DNA from: Streptomyces albofaciens JCM 4342
GTDB taxonomy: Bacteria > Actinomycetota > Actinomycetes > Streptomycetales > Streptomycetaceae
Reading direction: 5' to 3'
Assembly: GCF_008634025.1 (NCBI RefSeq)
Contig: NZ_PDCM01000002.1
Coordinates: 3,869,001-3,933,000, forward strand
Length of the DNA: 64,000 nt
The notes beneath the pieces were generated by a model. It saw only the letters and a list, made by a program, of their open reading frames with translations. It did not search any database and was not told where the DNA came from. The position numbers and the translations under genes were made by a program. Shown here piece after piece: positions 45,507-54,958 of this stretch. Position 1 is the first letter of the stretch. Every line of letters starts with the position of its first letter.

Positions 45507-46847
45507 TCAGTCCCGCACCCGGCCCCGGTCCAGCAGGAGTACGGCCACGTCGTCCGTCAGCTCCCCGCCGTTGAGGTCCCGTACCTCCGTGACCGCCGCG
45601 TCGAGCAGCTGCTCGCCCCGTAGCCCGGCGGCCATCTGACGGGCCACCAGTTCGGCCATGCCTTCCTGGCCGAGGCGTTCCCTGCCCTCGCCGACGCGGC
45701 CTTCGATCAGACCGTCCGTGTACATCATCAGGCTCCACGAGCCGCCCAGCACGACCTGGCGGCGCGGCCAGCGGGCGCCCGGTAGCAGGCCGAGGGCCGG
45801 GCCGCCGTCCTCGTACGGAAGAAGGCGCGGCGCGCCGCCGGAGCGGGCGAGCAGGGGCGCGGGGTGGCCGGCCAGGCAGACGCTGGCGTGGCGGCCGTCC
45901 GGCGCGATGTCCACCAGGCACAGCGTCGCGAAGATCTCGTCGTCGGCGCGCTCGTTCTCCAGGACCTTCTGGAGGGTGGAGAGCAGCGCGTCACCGCACA
46001 GGCCGGCGAAGGTCAACGCGCGCCAGGCGATGCGCAGTTCCACGCCGAGGGCGGCCTCGTCGGGGCCGTGGCCGCAGACGTCGCCGATCATCGCGTGGAC
46101 CGTGCCGTCGGGCGTGCGCACGGTGTCGTAGAAGTCGCCGCCGAGCAGCGCGCGGCTCCGGCCGGGGCGGTAGCGGGCCGCGAAGCGCAGGTCGGAGCCG
46201 TCCAGGAGCGGTGTGGGCAGCAGGCCGCGCTCCAGGCGCCGGTTCTCCTGGGCCAGCATCCGGGACTCGGTGAGCTGGCGCTGCGCGAGGTCGGCGCGCT
46301 TGCGCTCGACGGCGTACCGCACGGCCCGGCTGAGCACCGAGCCGTCCAGCTCGTCGCGGAAGAGGTAGTCCTGCGCGCCGACGCGGACCGCTTCGGCGCC
46401 CCGCTCGGCGTCGGCCTCGGCGGTCAGTACGAGGACGGCGTGGGCGGGTGCCATCCGCAGCACCGCGCGCAGGGCGCCCAGTTCGTCGCGGCCGCCGCCC
46501 TCCTCCGGCGCGGCGCCGTCCCGGTCCGCGCGGTCCGGCGCGCCCGCCGGTGCCAGGTCGAGCAGGATGCAGTGCACGTCGTCGGTGAGCAGCCGCTCCG
46601 CCTCGGTGAGGTTGCGGGCCGTACGGACGCGGGCCCGGCGGCCGTCCCGGTCCCGCATCTCGGGCACCGGGCTGGTGGGGTCCTCGCCGATGAGGAGCAG
46701 GGTCAGCCCCGGCCCGCCGGTGTCCGCGGGCTCCGCCGCCGGGTCCGCCGCTTCCGCCGTGCCCGCCGCGGCGTCGCGCGCGTGGCCCGCCGGCGCTGCC
46801 TGGTGCGGCAGCACGGCCGTCCGCTGGCGCGGTATCGGTACGGACAT
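45507..46847 (-). CDS. PP2C/SpoIIE-type phosphatase with receiver-like N-terminus
   Basis: A 446-residue protein. The N-terminal part resembles a response-regulator receiver (LTLLLIGEDPTSPVPEMRDR, HCILLDLAPAG, VRVGAQDYLFRDEL) with a Gly/Ala insertion before it; then a coiled linker and a SpoIIE PP2C domain with metal-site motifs LLGGDFYDTVR, GDVCGHGPDEAALG and MMYTDGLIEGR. Such proteins dephosphorylate anti-sigma-factor antagonists. GGAAGGA precedes the ATG at 46845-46847. No anti-sigma partner is adjacent. Confidence 0.93.
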   Translation of the reverse strand: MSVPIPRQRTAVLPHQAAPAGHARDAAAGTAEAADPAAEPADTGGPGLTLLLIGEDPTSPVPEMRDRDGRRARVRTARNLTEAERLLTDDVHCILLDLAPAGAPDRADRDGAAPEEGGGRDELGALRAVLRMAPAHAVLVLTAEADAERGAEAVRVGAQDYLFRDELDGSVLSRAVRYAVERKRADLAQRQLTESRMLAQENRRLERGLLPTPLLDGSDLRFAARYRPGRSRALLGGDFYDTVRTPDGTVHAMIGDVCGHGPDEAALGVELRIAWRALTFAGLCGDALLSTLQKVLENERADDEIFATLCLVDIAPDGRHASVCLAGHPAPLLARSGGAPRLLPYEDGGPALGLLPGARWPRRQVVLGGSWSLMMYTDGLIEGRVGEGRERLGQEGMAELVARQMAAGLRGEQLLDAAVTEVRDLNGGELTDDVAVLLLDRGRVRD

Positions 46848-47186
46848 GCTCTGCTTCCTTCCCTCCCCCGAGGGTGCGCGGGCCCGCCGAGCGGCGTGCC
46901 ACTGTGCCCGGTTCCGCCGCCGCCCGGCGGTCGGTCCGGGCGGTGCGCCACCGGGCACCGAGACGCGACCATAGCGGTAGCGCCGAGTGCTACGGAATGG
47001 CCGACGGCAAACCGCCCTTGTCATATGCCGTCCGCCACAGGCCTTTTGACCTGGGAAGGGAGGAAAGCGGAATGACGAACATCACCCCGCGGCCAGGACC
47101 GCACCCACCCACACAGCGTGACCAAGGGCACGCCGGTGTCACGCTGAGTGCAACATCGGGAACCCTGGCCCGTCAGCGCGGCGTGA
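46848..47186. other. Long intergenic region without a convincing gene
   Basis: This region separates the phosphatase start from the end of the NlpC/P60 gene. A plus-strand frame from ATG 47072 has a good ribosome site (GGGAGGA) but encodes a Pro/Arg/Gly-rich peptide overlapping the NlpC gene antisense, so I do not accept it. The minus strand should carry the phosphatase promoter. Confidence 0.5.
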
Positions 47187-47215
47187 GCGGGGCCGCACCC
47201 TCGGTGAGGCCCCGC
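47187..47215 (-). terminator. Terminator after the NlpC/P60 gene
   Basis: GCGGGGCC (47187-47194) pairs with GGCCCCGC (47208-47215), an eight-base perfect stem 20 bases past the minus-strand stop. Confidence 0.55.
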
Positions 47216-47234
47216 CCGCCTCGCTCCGGCCCCG

Positions 47235-48488
47235 TCACTTGTCGGGCCGCACCACCCCGAGGATCGGCATCGACCCGGCACCGGCGAGCGTGACCTGCCG
47301 CCCCGGGCGCGGCGCGTGCACGATCGCGCCGTCGCCGACGTACATGCCGACGTGGCTCGCGTCGCCGTAGTAGATGATCAGGTCGCCGGGGCGCATGTCC
47401 TTGATGTCGATGCGCGGCAGCTGCCGCCACTGCTCCTGCGAGGTACGGGGCACGGCCTTGCCGGCCGCCTCCCAGGCGCGCATGGTCAGCCCCGAGCAGT
47501 CGAAGGTGTCCGGGCCCTCGGCGCCCCACACGTAGTCCTTGCCGATCTGCGCCGTCGCGTACGCCACGGCCTTCTTGCCGGCCGCCGAGGCATGGGCGTC
47601 GATGTCCTTCAGTACACCGGAATCCAGCCACTTCTGCTGTTCCTGGAGGGCCCGCGCGTCCTCCATCTTGCGCAGCCGCTCCTTCTCCTCGGCGGCCAGC
47701 CGGGATTCCAGCTCCTGCGCGGCCTCGACCTTCTTGCGGATGTCGAGCTGCGCGGCCTCCTTCTTCCGGCGGTTCTCCTCCAGCCGCTCCCAGCGGTCGG
47801 TCGCGTCCTGGGAGTAGCCCTCCAACGCGGACTTGGTGCGGCCCAGTTGGGTGATCAGGTCGTTGGCGGCGTGCTGGCTCTTGCGGACCAGTGTGGCGTC
47901 GTCGAGGAACCGCTCGGGGTCCTTGTTGAGCATCAGGCGGGCCTCGGGGGGAATGCCGCCGCCCCGGTACTGCGCGCTGGCCAGCGCGCCCGCCTGGCGC
48001 TTGAGGTCGTCCATCCGCCGCTGCGTCCGGTCGATGTTCCGCGCCAGCTTGACGATCTCCTTCTGCTGGAGATCCACCTGTTCCTTCGCCGCGTTGTACG
48101 CCTCGGTGGCCTTCTCCGCCGCGCGGTAGAGGTTCTCCAGCTGCGTGCGGACCTCCTCCAGACGCTTTTCGGACACGGTCGGCCCGGGGTCCGCGTACGC
48201 GGCGGGCGCCGTCCCGGCGAGCATCCCCGTCACGCCCAGCGCCACGGCCGTCGCGGCCACCACGGCGCCCCGCAGCCCCCGCGCGCCCGGCCCGCCCCCC
48301 GCGCCCCGGCGCCTCGGTACCCCGGTGGGCGGCACCGTGCCCGCCGCCCCCGCCGCGCCCTTGACGCTCCCTGCGTCCCGTATGCCGTATGCACCGCGAA
48401 CGCCCCGCCCTGCCCCCTGCCGCACCACCAGCCACCTCCGGTCGATCCGCACCGATTCGCGCACTCCTACAGGCGCGGATGCTGCCAT
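47235..48488 (-). CDS. Secreted NlpC/P60 peptidoglycan hydrolase with coiled coil
   Basis: A 417-residue protein: a long basic N-terminus and signal region (AVVAATAVALGVTGMLAG then AYADPG), a coiled coil of about 200 residues and a C-terminal NlpC/P60 domain with the catalytic Cys in DTFDCSGL, His in GDASHVGMYVG and the polar third residue near AIVHAP. It cuts peptide bonds (usually D-Glu to diaminopimelate) in peptidoglycan, like RipA/RipC-type enzymes. The start is uncertain: the ATG at 48488 has no ribosome site and later starts are possible. It diverges from pstS. Confidence 0.92.
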   Translation of the reverse strand: MAASAPVGVRESVRIDRRWLVVRQGAGRGVRGAYGIRDAGSVKGAAGAAGTVPPTGVPRRRGAGGGPGARGLRGAVVAATAVALGVTGMLAGTAPAAYADPGPTVSEKRLEEVRTQLENLYRAAEKATEAYNAAKEQVDLQQKEIVKLARNIDRTQRRMDDLKRQAGALASAQYRGGGIPPEARLMLNKDPERFLDDATLVRKSQHAANDLITQLGRTKSALEGYSQDATDRWERLEENRRKKEAAQLDIRKKVEAAQELESRLAAEEKERLRKMEDARALQEQQKWLDSGVLKDIDAHASAAGKKAVAYATAQIGKDYVWGAEGPDTFDCSGLTMRAWEAAGKAVPRTSQEQWRQLPRIDIKDMRPGDLIIYYGDASHVGMYVGDGAIVHAPRPGRQVTLAGAGSMPILGVVRPDK

Positions 48489-48562
48489 ACCGGCGGGTAA
48501 TCCGACAGAGCGACGCCGAGGATTCCGGGCCGTACGAACGCCGCCCCCAGCCGTCGGCCGAG

Positions 48563-48580
48563 GTTCACCCCACGTTCACC
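48563..48580 (+). promoter_or_regulatory. PHO box (PhoP-binding direct repeats)
   Basis: GTTCACC occurs at 48563-48569 and 48574-48580, an exact 11-bp period, the Streptomyces PHO-box unit bound by PhoP. A weaker TTCACC follows near 48596. It lies about 260 bp upstream of pstS and 75 bp upstream of the divergent NlpC gene; TAATTT near 48611 could be the pstS -10. Confidence 0.8.
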
Positions 48581-48842
48581 CTCCTCCATCGGCAGCTTCA
48601 CCTGATCTGCCTAATTTCGGCCGTACCGAGCGGCGCGCCGCTCCTTCGGGGCGAGCGCGGCACGGCATTGCTGGGCCACCGGGCAACCGGCTCCGGCGGC
48701 CCTTGTCCCACCGCTTCGGCCGCCGCACAGTGACCGGCACAGGCCGCCCTCCGGGCGACCGCCCCGGACACCGTCCCGGTGACCACACACATCTCCACCG
48801 CACGCCGAAGAAGCGGCGCGCCCCAGGAAGGAACTGACGACC

Positions 48843-49967
48843 GTGAAGCAGCTGCAGCGCAAGAACCGGGTTCGCGCCCTCGCCGTCGGCGCTCTCGCCG
48901 TCACCGGTGCCCTGACCCTGTCGGCGTGCGGCTCCGACGACACCAGTGGTGGCGGCGGGGCGTCCTCGGCGAAGGCAAGCAACATCAAGTGCGAGGGCAA
49001 GGGCAAGCTGCTCGCCTCCGGCTCGTCCGCGCAGAAGAACGCCATGGACGCCTGGGTGCAGGTCTACTCCGGCGCCTGCAAGGACACCAGCATCAACTAC
49101 CAGCCCACCGGCTCCGGCGCGGGCATCACCACCTTCCTCCAGGGCCAGACCGCCTTCGCGGGCTCCGACTCGGCGCTCAAGCCCGAGGAGGTGGAGAAGT
49201 CCAAGAAGGTCTGCAAGGGCGGCCAGGCGATCAACCTGCCGATGGTCGGCGGCCCGATCGCGGTCGGCTACAACGTGCCCGGTGTGGACAGCCTGGTCCT
49301 GGACGCCCCGACGCTCGCCAAGATCTTCGACTCGGAGATCACCAAGTGGAACGACGCGGCGATCAAGAAGCTGAACCCCGAGGCCAAGCTGCCGGACCTG
49401 AAGATCCAGGCGTTCCACCGCTCGGACGACTCCGGCACCACCGACAACTTCACCAAGTACCTCAAGGGCGCCGCGCCCGACGCCTGGAAGCACGAGCCGG
49501 GCAAGACCTGGGAGGGCAAGGGCGGCCAGGCCGCGTCCGGTTCGGCCGGCGTGTCCTCGCAGGTCAAGCAGACCAGCGGCGCGATCTCCTACTTCGAGCT
49601 GTCGTACGCCACGGCCAGCAAGATCAACACGGTGAAGCTGAACACCGGCGCCAAGGCCCCGGTCGAGGCCACCGTCGACAACGCCTCCAAGGCCATCGCC
49701 GAGGCCAAGCAGGTCGGCCAGGGCAGCGACCTGGCCCTGAAGCTGAACTACACCACCAAGGCCGAGGACGCCTACCCGATCACCCTCGTCACGTACGAGG
49801 TCGTCTGCGACAAGGGCAACAAGGCGGAGACGCTGCCCGCCACCAAGTCCTTCCTCACCTACATCGCCGGCAAGGACGGCCAGAACTCCCTGAAGGAGCT
49901 CGGCTACGCGCCGCTGCCCACCGAGATCGCCGACAAGGTCCGCTCGGCCGTCTCCTCGCTCTCCTGA
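48843..49967 (+). CDS. pstS: PstS phosphate-binding lipoprotein
   Basis: A 374-residue lipoprotein with a signal peptide and lipobox (LTLSACGSDD, acylated Cys29). Phosphate-binding loops are visible: ASGSSAQKNAMD, FAGSDSAL, FHRSDDSGTTDNFTKYL. It captures phosphate outside the membrane for PstCAB. The gene is under a PHO box with a leader of about 220 bases, and a strong hairpin follows it, so it is likely expressed more than pstCAB. Confidence 0.97.
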   Translation: MKQLQRKNRVRALAVGALAVTGALTLSACGSDDTSGGGGASSAKASNIKCEGKGKLLASGSSAQKNAMDAWVQVYSGACKDTSINYQPTGSGAGITTFLQGQTAFAGSDSALKPEEVEKSKKVCKGGQAINLPMVGGPIAVGYNVPGVDSLVLDAPTLAKIFDSEITKWNDAAIKKLNPEAKLPDLKIQAFHRSDDSGTTDNFTKYLKGAAPDAWKHEPGKTWEGKGGQAASGSAGVSSQVKQTSGAISYFELSYATASKINTVKLNTGAKAPVEATVDNASKAIAEAKQVGQGSDLALKLNYTTKAEDAYPITLVTYEVVCDKGNKAETLPATKSFLTYIAGKDGQNSLKELGYAPLPTEIADKVRSAVSSLS

Positions 49968-49973
49968 CCCACC

Positions 49974-50010
49974 GGGCGGCGGCCCGCGCACCCCTCGCGG
50001 GCCGCCGCCC
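49974..50010 (+). terminator. Intra-operon hairpin between pstS and pstC
   Basis: A perfect 15-bp stem (GGGCGGCGGCCCGCG against its complement) with a seven-base loop starts seven bases past the pstS stop and is followed by TT. It probably halts or stabilises most pstS transcripts. Confidence 0.8.
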
Positions 50011-50066
50011 TTCCGGTGCACCGCCGCGCCAGGAGCCCCCGCCGGGCTCCGCAGACCGGAGAAACC

Positions 50067-51062
50067 ATGAATTCAGCACCCTCGATATCCAGCGCCCCAC
50101 CACCGCCCGCGCCGCCCGCCTCCGCGGTCTCCGGCAAGGCGGTACGCCCCGGAGACCGCGTCTTCCTCGGCCTCTCCCGCGGCTCGGGCATCGCCCTCCT
50201 GGTGATCATGGCCGCCATCGCGGTCTTCCTCACCGTCCGCTCGGTGATCGCCATCTCCGGTGACCACGCGAACTTCCTGACCTTCTTCGAGTGGAACACC
50301 TCGGGCCCCGAGCCGCGGTTCGGCATCGCGGTGCTCGCCTTCGGCACCGTCGTCAGCTCGGTGATCGCGATGGTCATCGCGGTCCCGGTCGCGGTCGGCA
50401 TCGCGCTGTTCATCTCGCACTACGCACCGCGCAGGCTGGCCTCCCCGCTCGGGTACGTCATCGACCTGCTCGCCGCCGTCCCCAGCATCATCTACGGCCT
50501 GTGGGGCGCCCTCTTCCTCGTGCCGCACCTGACCGGCCTCTTCAGCTGGCTGAACGACTACTTCGGCTGGACCGGCATCTTCTCCTACGCCGACGAGGCC
50601 CCCCGCGCGCTGTTCACCGTCGGCGTCCTGCTCGCGATCATGATCCTGCCGATCGTCACCAGCGTCAGCCGCGAGGTCTTCCTCCAGGTGCCGAAGATGC
50701 ACGAGGAGGCCGCCCTCGCGCTCGGCGCGACCCGCTGGGAGGTCATCCGCATGTCGGTGCTGCCGTTCGGCCGCTCCGGCATCATCAGCGCCTCGATGCT
50801 GGGCCTGGGCCGCGCGCTCGGCGAGACGATGGCCGTGGCCACCGTGCTGTCCCCGAGCTTCCTGATCAACGTCAGCCTGCTGAACCCGGGCGGCGGCACC
50901 TTCGCGCAGAACATCGCCAGCAAGTTCAGCGAGGCCGACGAGTTCGGGCAGGACGCCCTGATCGCCTCCGGCCTCGTCCTCTTCGTCATCACGCTGCTCG
51001 TCAACGCCGCGGCCCGCCTGATCATCGCGCGCCGCAAGGAGTACTCGGGGGCCAACGCATGA
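50067..51062 (+). CDS. pstC: Phosphate ABC permease PstC
   Basis: A 331-residue permease with a Pro/Ala-rich start, six membrane helices and the importer loop [20 protein letters not shown] that contacts Pst[21 protein letters not shown] and [12 protein letters not shown] are PstC-typical. ATG at 50067 follows GGAGA. Its stop overlaps the pstA start (ATGA). Confidence 0.96.
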   Translation: MNSAPSISSAPPPPAPPASAVSGKAVRPGDRVFLGLSRGSGIALLVIMAAIAVFLTVRSVIAISGDHANFLTFFEWNTSGPEPRFGIAVLAFGTVVSSVIAMVIAVPVAVGIALFISHYAPRRLASPLGYVIDLLAAVPSIIYGLWGALFLVPHLTGLFSWLNDYFGWTGIFSYADEAPRALFTVGVLLAIMILPIVTSVSREVFLQVPKMHEEAALALGATRWEVIRMSVLPFGRSGIISASMLGLGRALGETMAVATVLSPSFLINVSLLNPGGGTFAQNIASKFSEADEFGQDALIASGLVLFVITLLVNAAARLIIARRKEYSGANA

Positions 51063-52138
51063 GCAACACGGTCACCGCGCCGCGGCCGGTCGCCGACAGC
51101 GCCCCGCTCCCGGTCTCGCTCCGGCAGCCCCGGCTGCCCCGCTGGGCCCCGGCCGCCCTCGCCCTGGCGGCGGTCGCCGTGGGCTGCGGCATCGGCCTGC
51201 TCGCCGGCCTGGAGAGCCGCATCCAGTGGGGCCTGATCGCCGCCCTGCTGTTCGTCCTCGGTACGTTCGCGCTCGCCGCCGCCGTCGAGGGCACCCGGCA
51301 GGCCAAGGACCGCCTCGCCACCAGCCTGGTCTGGATCTGCTTCATCCTGGCCGTGGTGCCGCTGGCCTCCCTCATCTGGGAGACCGTCGCACGCGGCATC
51401 AAGGTCCTCGACGGCTACTTCCTCAGCCACTCGATGGGCACCCTGCCCGACGCGCTGCCCGGCGGCGGCATCTACCACGCGATCATCGGCACCCTGGAGC
51501 AGGTCGGCCTCGCCGCCCTGATCGCCGCGCCGATCGGCCTGCTGACCGCCATCTACCTCGTCGAGTACGGGCGGGGGAAGCTCGCCAAGGCCGTCACCTT
51601 CTTCGTGGACGTGATGACCGGCATCCCCTCGATCGTGGCCGGCCTGTTCATCCTCTCGGTGTGGATCCTCATCCTCGGCTTCGGCCCGTCCGGCTTCGCC
51701 GGCGCGATGGCCCTGGCGATCCTGATGATGCCGGTGGTGGTCCGCTCCACCGAGGAGATGCTCAAGCTGGTGCCCAACGAGCTGCGCGAGGCGTCGCTGG
51801 CCCTCGGCGTACCGAAGTGGCGCACCATCCTCAAGGTGGTCCTGCCGACCTCGATCGGCGGCATCACCACCGGTCTGATGCTGGCCGTCGCCCGCATCAC
51901 CGGCGAGACCGCGCCCGTCCTGCTGCTCGTCTGGGGCGCGAAGACGATCAACAACAACCCCTTCGAGGGCGCCCAGCAGTCGCTGCCGCTGTATGTCTTC
52001 CAGCAGTGGCAGCAGGGCTCCGAGGCCTCCTACGACCGCGCCTGGGCCGCGGCCCTGGTCCTCATCGCCTTCGTCATGATCCTCAACCTGGTGGCCCGCG
52101 GCATCGCCCGCTGGAAGGCCCCCAAGACCGGCCGCTGA
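51059..52138 (+). CDS. pstA: Phosphate ABC permease PstA
   Basis: A 359-residue permease, coupled to pstC by a four-base overlap. It has the importer loop [33 protein letters not shown] and about seven helices; the 120-residue N-terminal part with three extra hydrophobic stretches is longer than in E. coli and is usual for Streptomyces. It forms the PstCA channel. Confidence 0.96.
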   Translation: MSNTVTAPRPVADSAPLPVSLRQPRLPRWAPAALALAAVAVGCGIGLLAGLESRIQWGLIAALLFVLGTFALAAAVEGTRQAKDRLATSLVWICFILAVVPLASLIWETVARGIKVLDGYFLSHSMGTLPDALPGGGIYHAIIGTLEQVGLAALIAAPIGLLTAIYLVEYGRGKLAKAVTFFVDVMTGIPSIVAGLFILSVWILILGFGPSGFAGAMALAILMMPVVVRSTEEMLKLVPNELREASLALGVPKWRTILKVVLPTSIGGITTGLMLAVARITGETAPVLLLVWGAKTINNNPFEGAQQSLPLYVFQQWQQGSEASYDRAWAAALVLIAFVMILNLVARGIARWKAPKTGR

Positions 52139-52200
52139 CCCTCCCCACGACCTGTACGGAGCGGGGGTGTCCCCGCTCCCCGAAAGAAGCAGTGATTTCC

Positions 52201-52977
52201 ATGGCCAAGCGAATCGACGTCAGCGGCCTCTCCGCCTATTACGGCAGCCACAAGGCCATCGACGACATCTCCATGACCGTCGAGCCCCGCTCGGTGACCG
52301 CCTTCATCGGTCCCTCGGGCTGCGGCAAGTCGACGTTCCTGCGCACCCTGAACCGGATGCACGAGGTCACCCCCGGCGGCCGCGTCGAGGGCAAGGTCCT
52401 GCTGGACGACGAGAACCTGTACGGCAGCGGTGTGGACCCGGTGGCGGTGCGCCGTACCGTCGGCATGGTCTTCCAGCGCCCGAACCCGTTCCCCACCATG
52501 TCGATCTTCGACAATGTGGCGGCGGGCCTGCGGCTGAACGGCTCGTACAAGAAGTCCGAGCTGAACGACGTCGTGGAGAAGTCCCTCAAGGGCGCCAACC
52601 TCTGGAACGAGGTCAAGGACCGGCTGAACAAGCCCGGCTCCGGCCTGTCCGGCGGCCAGCAGCAGCGGCTGTGCATCGCCCGCGCCATCGCGGTCGAGCC
52701 GCAGGTGCTGCTGATGGACGAGCCGTGCTCGGCGCTCGACCCGATCTCCACCCTCGCCATCGAGGACCTGATCGGCGAGCTGAAGGAACGGTTCACGATC
52801 GTCATCGTGACGCACAACATGCAGCAGGCGGCGCGCGTCTCGGACCGTACGGCCTTCTTCAACCTGGCCGCCGTCGGGCAGCCCGGCAAGCTGGTCGAGA
52901 TCGACGAGACCGAGCGGATCTTCTCCAACCCGTCGGTCCAGGCCACGGAGGACTACATCTCCGGCCGCTTCGGCTGA
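52201..52977 (+). CDS. pstB: Phosphate ABC importer ATPase PstB
   Basis: A 258-residue ATPase: Walker [40 protein letters not shown] (PstB-specific Q-loop region), signature [14 protein letters not shown], Walker [15 protein letters not shown]-loop [13 protein letters not shown]. It powers PstCA. Last gene of the pst operon, followed by two hairpins. Confidence 0.97.
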   Translation: MAKRIDVSGLSAYYGSHKAIDDISMTVEPRSVTAFIGPSGCGKSTFLRTLNRMHEVTPGGRVEGKVLLDDENLYGSGVDPVAVRRTVGMVFQRPNPFPTMSIFDNVAAGLRLNGSYKKSELNDVVEKSLKGANLWNEVKDRLNKPGSGLSGGQQQRLCIARAIAVEPQVLLMDEPCSALDPISTLAIEDLIGELKERFTIVIVTHNMQQAARVSDRTAFFNLAAVGQPGKLVEIDETERIFSNPSVQATEDYISGRFG

Positions 52978-52980
52978 GGA

Positions 52981-53105
52981 CCGGTGTCCGGGCCCGCCCG
53001 GGTCCCGGAACACCGGCTCCGGCCGGCCCCGCGCGTCCTGCGGTGCTGCATGGCGGTGCCACCGCAAGGACGAGGGCCCGCCCTCCGGTTCCGGAGGGCG
53101 GGCCC
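52981..53105. terminator. Tandem terminators between pstB and pit
   Basis: First hairpin: 52981-52992 with 53004-53016, 12 pairs and one bulged A. Second: GGGCCCGCCCTCCGG (53074-53088) with its exact complement (53091-53105). They lie between convergent genes and work in both directions. Confidence 0.85.
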
Positions 53106-53138
53106 ACAAGAGCGCGCGGCCCGCGGGCCGCGGTCACG

Positions 53139-54137
53139 TCACGCGAACACGAGGTGGACGCACCAGTAGCTCAGGGCGGCCACCGCCGCACCGGCGGGCA
53201 TGGTGATGAACCAGCCCATGACGATGTTCTTGGCGACGCCCCAGCGCACCGCCCGGGTGCCCTTCGTCGAGCCCACACCCATGATCGCCGAGGTGATGAC
53301 GTGGGTGGTGGAGATCGGCGCGTGGAACATGAACGAGGCGGTGTACATGACGGACGCCGCGGTCGTCTCGGCCGCGAAGCCCTGCGGCGGGTCCAGTTCG
53401 ATGATCCGCCGGCCGAGGGTGCGCATGATGCGCCAGCCGCCCGCGTACGTGCCGAGCGACAGGGTCAGCGCACAGGCGATCTTCACCCAGACCGGGATGG
53501 CGTCGCCCGCACTCTGCACGTCCGCGATGACCAGCGCCATCACCACGATGCCCATGGTCTTCTGGGCGTCCTGGAGGCCGTGCCCGAGCGCCATGCCGGC
53601 CGCCGAGACCGTCTGCGCGATACGGAAGCCGCGCTTGGCCTTGTGCGGGTTGGACTTCCGGAACAGCCACATGATCACGACCATCACCAGATAGCCGAGG
53701 ACCAGGCCGATCACGGGCGAGAGGAACATCGGGACGACGATCTTCTCTATGACGCCCGACCAGTAGACGGTCGTACCGCCCGCCAGCGCGGCGCCCACCA
53801 TGCCGCCGAAGAGCGCGTGCGAGGACGACGACGGCAGTCCGAAGTACCAGGTGACCAGGTTCCAGACCACCGCGCCGACCAGGGCGGCGAAGAGGATGCC
53901 CATCCCCTTGGAGCCCTCGGGCGTGGAGATCAGCCCCTCGCTGACCGTCTTGGCGACCCCGCTGCCGAGGAAGGCACCGGCGAGGTTCATCACCGCGGCC
54001 ATCGCCAGCGCCGCCCGCGGGGTCAGCGCCCGCGTCGAGACCGAGGTCGCGATGGCGTTCGCGGAGTCGTGAAAACCGTTGGTGTACGTGAAACCGAGCG
54101 CGACCCCGATGGTCACGATGAGCGCGAAGGTGTCCAC
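53139..54137 (-). CDS. Low-affinity inorganic phosphate transporter, PiT family
   Basis: A 332-residue membrane protein with about nine to ten helices and the two PiT signatures, GFHDSANAIATSVSTRAL in the first half and GHGLQDAQKTMGIVVMAL plus HVITSAIMGVGSTKG in the second. It imports metal-phosphate complexes with protons. It starts six bases after the PhoU-like gene, forming the usual DUF47-pit pair. In S. coelicolor the counterpart beside pst is called PitH1, from memory. Confidence 0.95.
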   Translation of the reverse strand: MDTFALIVTIGVALGFTYTNGFHDSANAIATSVSTRALTPRAALAMAAVMNLAGAFLGSGVAKTVSEGLISTPEGSKGMGILFAALVGAVVWNLVTWYFGLPSSSSHALFGGMVGAALAGGTTVYWSGVIEKIVVPMFLSPVIGLVLGYLVMVVIMWLFRKSNPHKAKRGFRIAQTVSAAGMALGHGLQDAQKTMGIVVMALVIADVQSAGDAIPVWVKIACALTLSLGTYAGGWRIMRTLGRRIIELDPPQGFAAETTAASVMYTASFMFHAPISTTHVITSAIMGVGSTKGTRAVRWGVAKNIVMGWFITMPAGAAVAALSYWCVHLVFA

Positions 54138-54143
54138 CGGAGG

Positions 54144-54764
54144 TCAGGACTCCTTGACGGCGATCGTCTCGACCGTATTGGCGACATGCTCGAAGGCGTC
54201 GGCCGCCTCTTCCAGGATGTCCACGATCTGCTTGAGCTTGAGCACCTCGATGGCGTCGTACTTGCCGTTGAACAGGTGCGCGAGCAGCTTGCGGTGGATC
54301 TGGTCGGCCTGGTTCTCCAGCCGGTTGACCTCGATCCAGTACTCGGTGAGGTTGGACATCGTCCGCAGGTTCGGCATCGCCTCGGCGGTCAGCTCCGCCG
54401 CCCGGGACAGGACCTCGATCTGCTGCTCGACGCCCTTGGGCAGCTCCTCGATGCTGTAGAGGACGACGAGATCGACGGCCTCTTCCATGAAGTCCATGAT
54501 GTCGTCGAGCGAGGAGGCGAGGTTGTAGATGTCCTCGCGGTCGAACGGCGTGATGAAGGAGGAGTTCAGCTGGTGGAAGATCGCGTGGGTCGCGTCGTCC
54601 CCCGCGTGCTCCGCAGCCCGCATCCTCTCGGCGATCTCTGTCCGCGCGGAGGCGTCCGCCCCGAGCAGTTCCATCAGGAGCTTGGAGCCCGTGACGATGT
54701 TGTCCGCGGAGGCGGCGAACATGTCGTAGAAGCTCGTCTCCCTGGGGGTCAGACGAAAGCGCAC
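54144..54764 (-). CDS. PhoU-like DUF47 phosphate-transport regulator
   Basis: A 206-residue all-helical protein: MRFRLTPRETSFYDMFAASA, FDREDIYNLASSLDDIMDF with the D/E clusters that bind metal in PhoU proteins, and VLKLKQIVDILEEAADAFEH. DUF47 proteins pair with PiT transporters and modulate them. First gene of the two-gene unit with pit. Confidence 0.94.
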   Translation of the reverse strand: MRFRLTPRETSFYDMFAASADNIVTGSKLLMELLGADASARTEIAERMRAAEHAGDDATHAIFHQLNSSFITPFDREDIYNLASSLDDIMDFMEEAVDLVVLYSIEELPKGVEQQIEVLSRAAELTAEAMPNLRTMSNLTEYWIEVNRLENQADQIHRKLLAHLFNGKYDAIEVLKLKQIVDILEEAADAFEHVANTVETIAVKES

Positions 54765-54906
54765 GTGAAATCCTCGGGGTGCATCGGATTCGGTCGAGTT
54801 GATGCTAGGCGCATCATCCAGCCACAGCTAACCGGCATTCCTTCAGTGTCGCCCATCGGGGAGCATGCTCTGCACGGGGGACCGCCCGCGCCCGCGAATT
54901 TCTGTA

Positions 54907-54931
54907 CCATATACCCACTGGGGGTATATGG
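54907..54931. promoter_or_regulatory. CsoR operator
   Basis: CCATATACCC and GGGTATATGG (54907-54916, 54922-54931) form a perfect ten-base inverted repeat around ACTGG, matching the GTAT-rich, G-tract operator type of copper-sensing CsoR. It ends 27 bases before csoR, so csoR is probably self-repressed. Confidence 0.85.
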
Positions 54932-54958
54932 ACCGCCTACGTACCACGGGAGATGGCC

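Noticed and set aside
47072..47293. Small plus-strand gene with GGGAGGA before ATG
   Set aside because: The peptide is Pro/Arg/Gly-rich, lacks any domain and overlaps the NlpC/P60 gene antisense. The ribosome site alone is not enough.
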